This document shows, one piece after another, positions 56,396 through 64,000 of a stretch of DNA of 64,000 nt; positions within the stretch are counted from its first letter, which is position 1; every line of letters starts with the position of its first letter. The stretch spans positions 312,001-376,000 of the forward strand of contig JAJEKV010000265.1 of assembly GCA_021234155.1 (NCBI GenBank), given 5' to 3'. Source of the stretch: Isoetes taiwanensis. Its lineage: Eukaryota > Streptophyta > Lycopodiopsida > Isoetales > Isoetaceae. Position numbers and translations under genes: made by a program. The notes beneath the pieces were generated by a model. That model worked only from the letters and a program-made list of their open reading frames with translations. It did not search any database and was not told where the DNA came from.

Positions 56396-56959
56396 AATGC
56401 AAAATTGCAGAATGATTAATGCGGTTGGTTCGAGACTAAACCTGCCACTTAAAGGTCTATGTTTGCATTTATTGTTGTTGGTGTAACGACAGTGAAGTCA
56501 TTACACGTAGAATCTGCCACTTATGCCCGAAGTTTGGTGCTTGTCTTTGTCCATATTTCTGAGGTTGTTTCTCATTACAGCTATACGGTGGTTGATTTGT
56601 GCACGGGTTTTTCAGTCACCTGGTCGTCGTCTATTTATTGATGTTAGGTTTTGCACCACAATAATTTTTCGGAATGCTCTCGATCGGCCAAAGCAGAACC
56701 TTTCCGCTTCTTCCCGACCGAGATATTCCGCTGAACATCTGAAACCTAGCTCAGTTTCGCAGATTCATTAAAAAAGATGCAAAACTTTCTTCGGTCCCCC
56801 ACTTTGTGCATGACACGTGGCATTCGAAATCTTCGTCCTGTTTTGCATCTTAATAACTTCAAACAAAGTGAGTGTGCCTTCTTGCCTCTGATCCAAAGGT
56901 TTACATCTGGCTTGTATTCCAAGCAAGAATTTGTTGTACATTCTACCTTGACCAATGTT

Positions 56960-59900
56960 GGGCAAGATTTTTAAACCCTATCGGAAAATTTCCTAATGTT
57001 TTCTCAAATAGTCGGATATTTTCAGTTCCCAAACGGAAATTTGTCAAATATGCATAAACATCTATCAGAAATAGATTGCGATGCGCTAGCTCGACCGAGT
57101 TTCAACCAAAACAAACCTTCTCTACCCCAAAATTTGCCCAACAGTGACCATAACCTGTTGTGCTGCATTTAGTCCGATTGGTGTTGCTTCTTCATTGCTG
57201 ACCATCTCCATCCTTGGTTTGGCTCGTCAAGGCAAATAAGGCGCCTATTCTTGGTCTGGAAGAGGAGCTGGCTACCACCAACATGCAGTCATGCCTGGCA
57301 CATCACGTTTTTGAGTTTTACTGCACACAAAATGTACACCAATGTCAAATTTACTAAGGTATCAAACATGGCTCACATCAAACATAAGCATGAGATATAA
57401 CAATTGTGTGCCCAATAATAAGGGTCCATTATGTAACACATGGTGGCAATCCCGTCGTTCTAAAAGTGCATCAAGGACAACCTGGGTCCCTCTCCAAGCA
57501 TCCACATGACTACTTGTTTATGTGGTCCATTAGCAAATAGGGTATCATTTTGGGATTCCATTGTTTACCATAAGTTGTAGATTGTATAATGATGATGAAA
57601 GTTTAACTTTGGGCAAGATCTAAGGAGGAGTGTTTCTTCACTCTATATCACAACATATGGACATGACTAACATTATGTGTGGACAACATTTGGCATGCAC
57701 TAGCAGAATGGGGAGTCCCGTTAGGGGCGAGTGATATTTCCTGGAAGGAACTGAAACTATTGTGCATTCCAGAATGCTGGTCGGGGCCATACATCCACCA
57801 TCAATCTGAAATATTCCACTAGATATCCTTCACCACACGTGATGCCTAGTGTATGCCCTTTGGGCAACTCAAAAAACATATGGTAAAATGTATTTTGTCT
57901 ACATTATGGCTAAATTCTAGACCTTTAGGCCAGGACCAACCCAAAATATTCTATTTGAGGCCAGATCCTAGCCATCACGATGGAACCCTAAAACTGGAAT
58001 ACCAACAATATAAAAATACGCATAAAAAGATAAAGTCGCTCATTGGACATATAATTAATGAATACAAAAATACAATTTAGTAAGCAATCAATGTGAATGG
58101 CTCTTTGGGAATCAAACCCAAGCACATCTACAAGCCATAAAATTAAGATCATATCCTTAAGAAATACAAAGAAAAAGCTACCTGCTCTTGATCTTAATAA
58201 GCTAGAAAAGAACCCTTAAGAAATAAGCTCGAAATAAGCAAAACTATCTTGGCATTAGAAATCCTTAAAAAACCCTTAAGAAATATGTTGTAGAGATTGG
58301 ATTTGTATAAGCTGGATGAAACCTAAGAGATAAGCTGGAAATAAGCAGCAAGTTTTACAAGCACAGAGATACTAGTCTTGAACTAACAACAAAGAAAGCC
58401 CTATGGAAATTGCCCTACCTAAATCAGATGCCCAGATTGCTGCTGCTACATGCTTCTATGCTACTTTTGCAACCCTAAAATTAAAACTGGGTGAAGCACT
58501 ACAAAGCAAACTGAGCTTCTACCATTGCCCTTGTGCGCCATCGCCAACACCAAATAGCCGGAACTGGAAATGGACTACGGAATCTTGTTGCTCTTGCAGA
58601 GTTCCACCCAGTGCCACTGCTCATGTCCAGCTGGAAACTATAGAGAGTATCATATGACCAGTTTAGAAACATTAAAAAAAGCTGGGCTGCATGCCACGAT
58701 CCACCAAACCTTGTCAAATAAAAAGTCCAAAACTTTGCTGCCCTAACTATCCAGAATACAAGCCATACAAAAGTGACGTAAATTTTCTTCTAACATACAC
58801 AATGGTTTCCTTCCCAAAAAACCCAAATAGAAACTTTATAGCGCATACAGTTTGCAAACCAGGTAGTTTTGTTCTTGAGGCCAAGACGATAGACCTTTAT
58901 TGCCCTAATTTCCTTCCTAGCATCTAAGCTCAAGACCCATACCTGAAGACCAATTAGCTCCTTGATATCTAAAGCCCAAGCTTCTTTAGGCAAATATGTC
59001 TACTTTGAAAACTAGGGGTTAATTGTATTTACATGGAAAATTGCTAATATATTTGTGAAATAAATGCAATATGGTGCAAGTATATCATATAATTCATCTC
59101 AAGTGCATAGCTTCATGGCAGCACCTAAAACTAGAGTGAAATGATTGTATAGATTGTTAAACTTTCCATTATGTGATGCAGTAATTAAAGAAGTCTATGT
59201 AAATAACATTTTTTTCACAAACATTATGTTGTCATAGATCATAACCTGGATGACTAAAATCTAACAGTTGTTATTATGTGAAAAAACATAAAGGTCCACT
59301 TCATAAGTTCAAATTGATAACCTTCTTCAACATATCAGCTTTCAGCTTGTTGTTTGTATTATCACACATCATGGTATTTCCAAATTAAAAAATCAGCTTC
59401 ACTTCTAGCAGCATACTTGAAGGAAGAAATTATTGACAGTCTCCAAGTCCAACAGTCCATCTTTTTCACTCTCCATAAAGTAGAAAGGAAGTCAGCTGCA
59501 GTGCTGCACATAAGACTATCATGTCCCCTACAAAATCAAAAGAAACAATACCATACGAAGCTTTTAAGGGAAGCTTTCTGACTCTGCTTCTAAGGAAGCC
59601 TTTCTTTCCAACCCAAAAACAGGCAACACGGACATGATTGTTGCTACTTCCACCAAGCTTTATTACAAAGAACATAATGTCTGCTGATGCTAAACGTGCA
59701 GAGAAAAACTTATGTTGCCCACTTGTGAAGTTTTTTTTTTTTTTTTTTTTTTATTTTTGACAAAAGAGATATCATTATATATGGTAACATAGGGGTGAAA
59801 TCAAATAGGAGATCAAGGTTCTCCCCCTTATTAGAAATGCACAATTAGGTTGCAAAACTAAAATGATGCTGTAAATATGATAATAACATCTAATTTAAAG

Positions 59901-60020
59901 ACTACAGCAAGAGGTAAAAATATTTAAAGGCTAAGGGAATTTTGAGCATGTCAAGCCAACCCAACTACTTACTGACATAGCAGGCAGGATTTAATACGAA
60001 GAATTAAGTTTCCCGGGCAA
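56960..60020. other. no gene recognised
   Basis: About 3 kb without a recognisable gene. At 58155-58350 the words cccttaagaaata, aataagct and gaaataagca recur irregularly. The frame at 58403-58657 (84 aa, Thr/Ser/Cys-rich) has no identifiable domain. Confidence 0.4.
59731..59752 (-). repeat. poly-T run (22 T), probable retroelement poly-A tail
   Basis: Twenty-two uninterrupted T on the plus strand, followed by tatttttgac. Read on the minus strand this is a terminal poly-A after AATGATATCTCTTTTGTC, like the 3' end of an inserted LINE or SINE. I could not locate the far border or a target duplication. Confidence 0.6.
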
Positions 60021-60036
60021 TTACTTGGGAAAGAAA

Positions 60037-60402
60037 ATGAGTAGTTCTAACGCAAGCTCAGATAGTGAAGATTCAAGCACCACTCGGTTGCATGAGCTTG
60101 AGTTAAACAGGGAGTTGGAGTTCTGCAAGGAATCAACCAGGTTTGAAAGGTTAAGCATGGATAGACGAAGTAACAACAGAAGCTTTGATACAAAACGGAG
60201 CTTTGATGGTGGTACTGGGTATAACACCAAGAAAAACACCTATTTCAACAAGAAACATGGCGGATATTATAGAGGAAATAACTCTAATGAATATGGAGTT
60301 CCGGAAACTCAGCTGGACGAAGACTTTGGGTCAGACCATGACGATCTCCAGGTGTTTATTGGGAATAATTACAAAGTATCTGTGAAAGGGGACATAAACT
60401 AA
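60037..60402 (+). CDS. hypothetical acidic/Asn-rich ORF, 121 aa
   Basis: ATG at 60037 opens a Ser/Asp/Glu-rich start (MSSSNASSDSEDSSTTRLHE), then a charged helix with LELNRELEFCKESTRFERL. A Arg/Lys/Asn/Gly-rich middle follows (NNRSFDTKRSFDGGTGY, KKHGGYYRGNNSNEYG) and an acidic end (DEDFGSDHDDLQVFIGNN). The charge layout recalls nucleic-acid-binding proteins or a diverged retroelement gag, but no zinc knuckle is present. It is the most protein-like frame in the right arm. I do not recognise it and cannot exclude a first exon or a TE remnant. Confidence 0.35.
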   Translation: MSSSNASSDSEDSSTTRLHELELNRELEFCKESTRFERLSMDRRSNNRSFDTKRSFDGGTGYNTKKNTYFNKKHGGYYRGNNSNEYGVPETQLDEDFGSDHDDLQVFIGNNYKVSVKGDIN

Positions 60403-60419
60403 GAGATGGAGTGATAGAT

Positions 60420-63150
60420 GATGCTTAACCAAGCTCACTGAAATCGGGTAATCAGACACCCACATTTAGACTATAAAATATTACTACACTATATGCTGAA
60501 ATAGATGGCTGAATCTGATTTGTATTGGTATTTCTGTGGGTAAATCCACTACTATTGTAAGATGTATTGCATAGGAACGTTTCTATTTATCTTTCTCATT
60601 TCTATGTAGCTTCTACTAACCAAGGGCAAGAAAGGTCTAATGGGTGAAGGGCGATGAGCCATGAAACCCTCTAAGTACCTTTTGGCCCTTGCATTGTTAC
60701 CGATTTATCGCTAATATTTGCATGATTGGCTGCAGGTACGTGGGGTTTCTTCTGTCATTATATCTTTCTTGCTATTATGGTGTGTTCTAGCGTATTAGGA
60801 TGGGAAGATCCAGATGAAGATCCTAAATGCAGTCTTATCTCTGACTTTATGAGTAACTAAATCCAGGTTTTCTATGTTTTGTATGCACAAAGGTAATGTG
60901 CACCATACTCTACTGCTGCAAATAGTAAATATGTACTAGTTGAAAAAAGTCATGTGGAAAAACTCTATATTATCATAGAATTTTGATGCTCCAGTAGGAG
61001 AAGACACAACACAGGCGGAGGTAATTTACATATCTAGCATTCTCAGTTAACAGATGTACTTAGAACTGCTTTATGATAACAAATATTCGGAATACAAAGT
61101 ATTGATGGTTTATGCATAAACCTAAGTTCAAACGCCTACAGATTTTGATAAATGAACTAGCAAGGTGATTTGTTAAGTAAAATATGTGAAGTTAAGTTCA
61201 AGCAGACAACAAGATGAAGGTAAAAGGGTTAATACATGAATCAAAAATATAACATGGAAAATAACAAACAGTAGTGTAAGGTATCTACCTACTGATTATA
61301 CATGTTAAGTACCAAAAATATAAGCTGAGATCAGCGAACTCTCAAAAGGAAAAAGAATAAATACTATGAATATATTTGAGTAATGGACATAAGGGGACTA
61401 AAGGTTAAAATACAGACATGCAAACAGACCTGCATGGTATTCTAATGAAATGATTAGATGGTGACTAATGCAAAATAGCATATGAGGAAATGAAAATGTT
61501 CCAAAAGACAAGGGGAAAATGGATAAAAGTCACCTGAACAGATATAAAGACAAAGTCATAAGACTTATTGACCACAGGTTGGATGCTCTACATATGATTA
61601 GCTCAGTTGTATGATAGATTGATAAGACTATGGAGGGATTGACCAAAGTAGTCTGAGGTGCTAGTAGGGTTGTTGCCTGGACTAGTTCTGTCAGGGTTTT
61701 TTTTTTTTTTGTTTTTGAAGACAAGGTTGTATTTTGTATTTATAGAATAAAACGCACAGAGTACAATGACAAAGTACAATGTTTCAAATTTCATTGAGGA
61801 TTACTACATGAGTAACCTCAACATCTTCATCCTCTTTGAAACTGAAACTTATTTGATTGAGAAGCATAACACCAAAGAGATATAAGATAGAGGTCACCAG
61901 ATACTTGACATGATTCTCAATGTCTTCTGAAAGGAGCCCATACTTCCTCGTCCATCAAGGAGCCTATACATCCTTGATTTGTACATCAGACACCGTGAAG
62001 TCAGAACAAACACCATCACTTCTACCTATATATATCTTTTGATGTGGAAAAGGCAGATTTCCTATCACCAAGCTACCTCTTCTTACTCTTACCATGCTAC
62101 TAAATGAATGGTAGAGAAAAAAGAGTCACTGTTAGAAGAGCAGCCTACCACTTTGCTCATAGAAACTGTCATTGTTTCATGAGTTCTAGTTTCTCACCTT
62201 ATGACCAAGAACATCAACCTGCAAATTAAATTGAATCAAATGCTGCATTGTCGGATTAGGCATCCAACCTGAACCTTGAAGCTGTCTGGACAAAGAATAT
62301 GCCTAGCCACCAGACTTCTCTCTTAAAGCCCAGTGCAAGATATATAGATATCAGCTTATCCTTAGCTCGGCAATCCAATCCAGTCTAATACATTCAACCT
62401 ACTTGCATTACAAGATAAAGAAACCAAGATTGCTTAAATACCTGATCTTTATCTGAACCACATATTTAATCTTTCCGCCAGCAAGAAAGGGTAGAAATAT
62501 ACCAGCAAAAAATTTCAAGAGAGATCAATGATGCTTCTTCTGCAGATGAAACCTCCTCAGAAAAACCAAGATCTTGATTGCAACAATTTGTAAGGCTTAA
62601 ACTGCAATCTCCATCCTTTCCAAGTCGACCCAGGCTCAAGAAAGCATTTATCAAGGAATGGCAGATGAATTTTTAAGAACTGCAAGGAAGATTAAAGATG
62701 CAGGATAAACCCGAAACAAGATTGAAGACCGCCAAACAGCCAAATCTCAAAAAAGTCTGGGAAAGGTTTTGTAAATCCTGCTCATGGATGGATCCCCAAA
62801 ACTCCTGGCATGGCTACTATACAAATCGTTGGTTCTCTTCAAGCCTCCGTTGTTGTACCGGAGGTAGGATGGGGAGGCGGTCGCCTCACCCTAACTGCCA
62901 CCCAAACGCGCCCGCATTTTCCCCCCCAGCTCCGGTGAAGATTTCATTTATCCTTGCAATGAGATAAGTGATGATGCCTGCAGATTCATATCCAAACATC
63001 ATGTCTTTATAAACCAGAATCTTCTAGATTATTTGCTTGAGAAAAACACTTACATCCTATATCTATGAGTGATTAATCATAACAAATAGACCTTGCTATT
63101 AATTTGAGCATAAAAGAGTGAATAGCAGTTGTTCGACAAAAAAACCTTGA
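60420..63150. other. no gene recognised; second poly-T tail
   Basis: AT-rich, with a run of 14 T at 61697-61710. On the minus strand this reads as a poly-A tail after CTTGTCTTCAAAAAC, again resembling a reverse-inserted retroelement end. A 15-bp GC-rich patch near 62920 (cgcgcccgcattttccccccc) stands out. I see no gene. Confidence 0.4.
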
Positions 63151-63159
63151 TAACTATAG

Positions 63160-63430
63160 TTGTTGAAAGCATCTTTTCAGGAGGATGCTTGCATGCTATA
63201 TGCTGCAAAATCCATGTATTCGCACGTGAATCATAAAATGCATGCAAAACAAATTGCAACATATTGCCACCGAAAGAGCAAGCCTAACAGATAGTTGAAT
63301 CCTTACCAGTTGGTTGCTGACAGCATCCGTTTGACAGGATGCTTGTATGCTATATGTTGCATGTATCAGTAATAGGATCATGCAATGCGTGATATATTCC
63401 AACTGAAGAGAAAACCTAACAGGCAGTTCA
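63160..63430. repeat. imperfect tandem duplication, ~145-bp unit
   Basis: Unit 1 (about 63162-63305) and unit 2 (about 63309-63430) share gttg.tgaaagcatc-like text, caggatgcttg[ct]atgctatatg[ct]tgca, atcataaaatgc/atcatgcaatgc and gagcaagcctaacag/gagaaaacctaacag, then a cagttg or cagttc end. Substitutions throughout indicate age. Confidence 0.75.
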
Positions 63431-63529
63431 AAAGCTTTATCTTGAAGAGTCCTATTCTTAATTAGAACCTTGAAGGGTCATATTCTTGATTAGAACCTTG
63501 ACGTACTTAGAGAAAGTATGGGGCAAAAG

Positions 63530-63880
63530 AATGTGGAATGTGCGTTAGGAATGCCCCACAGGCACATTGCCAGAATCCTCTCAAGTGGTCCCATGGGTCC
63601 ATTACAATGTCTTTCATTATGCTTGCCCTAGAACGTCCCAAGCCCACACCACCCTATGATTGTTACAACTGCCAAGCAAAAGTGTCACATGATATCTATG
63701 CCACCCATGTTCTCATGGAGACTCAACCTATTTGATACTGAGCTTAAAGGTGGGGAACTTCTTGAGCCCGAGAAGTTTTGCAAATCAAGGAGTCCTCTCG
63801 ACTCCTCGATGAGAAGGACGACTTACAAAGAGTATCTCAAGAAGTGGAAATTCACAAGCAAAGAAGCAAGAAAATAAAGA
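63530..63880 (+). pseudogene. TE-like coding remnant with coiled coil at right edge
   Basis: Overlapping frames carry protein-like text: MPHRHIARILSSGPMGPLQ in one frame, then (frameshift) RLNLFDTELKGGELLEPEKF, then KESSRLLDEKDDLQRVSQEV in another. The last is a clean heptad-repeat helix ending at TGA near 63880. Three frames in 350 bp show decay. Composition and layout suggest a retroelement-encoded protein, comparable with the remnant at the left edge, but I cannot name it. Confidence 0.3.
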
Positions 63881-64000
63881 TGGCCTGAAGGACTTTTCTT
63901 CCTTTTAAAACCCACAAATTGACTTATTGAGATTTATGAGTGGGTAACTCTTTTGACGTCTTAAAATCTTGTGATAAAAATTTTCATAAGTTATGGATTA

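Noticed and set aside
1-64000. CRISPR arrays or bacterial operons
   Set aside because: No regularly spaced identical repeats with unique spacers. Introns, LTR elements and plant gene families mark the DNA as plant nuclear.

Overview
The window reads as land-plant nuclear DNA from a large, repeat-rich, gene-poor genome. Plant-type families are visible: an ABCG transporter, a GONST3/GFT1-type GDP-sugar transporter, PPR proteins, a BLE2-like ARM-repeat membrane protein and a secreted glycine-rich protein. Coding traces are far apart, most are broken, and old Ty3-gypsy, LINE and hAT-like elements separate them. A gymnosperm is my best guess from this texture, but nothing in the sequence proves it.

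Layout. 1-9000: a decayed 3' end of an ABCG half-transporter gene (3130-4757). A hAT-type non-autonomous element with a perfect 8-bp target duplication sits inside one of its introns (3625-4552). A 700-bp pyrimidine-only tract follows (6667-7380), then a tRNA-like/SINE-like stretch. 9034-11708: a compact minus-strand LTR element with PBS and PPT but no recognisable gag-pol. 12.87-13.6 kb: a G-box-rich, TATA-containing promoter-like stretch. 13.8-16.0 kb: a 763-bp tandem duplication whose second copy carries a 633-bp inverted-repeat insertion; the first copy preserves the empty site. 18136-20538: the best intact gene, an 800-aa membrane protein with ARM-like repeats. 20.7-24.6 kb: three dead gene copies (PPR, GDP-sugar transporter, PPR). 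24.7-31 kb: mostly empty, with minisatellite-like and ACGTA-rich repeats. 31.9-35.9 kb: an ORF cut by a 5'-truncated LINE, then a frameshifted coiled coil, a Cys/His-rich segment and a spliced but broken NIF/FCP1-type phosphatase gene. 36834-37309 minus: a small spliced gene for a very acidic protein. 38.2-40.6 kb minus: remnant of a repetitive transposase-like family. 41102-52206: a complete but decayed Ty3-gypsy element with 586/590-bp LTRs, gag-pol and about 3.3 kb of extra coding-like sequence behind integrase. It landed in an older reading frame whose right part (52207-53957) ends in a tyrosine-recombinase (phage-integrase fold) signature. 55975-56352 minus: an intact secreted glycine-rich protein gene. 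56.4-64 kb: sparse, with poly-T retroelement tails, one unknown acidic ORF, a tandem duplication and a TE-like coiled-coil remnant at the right edge.

How it fits together: the living parts are probably the ARM-repeat protein, the glycine-rich protein and possibly the acidic spliced gene. The rest is a record of transposition and gene death. The most unusual item is the intron-containing tyrosine recombinase split by the gypsy element, lying head-to-head with a transposase-like remnant on the other strand.
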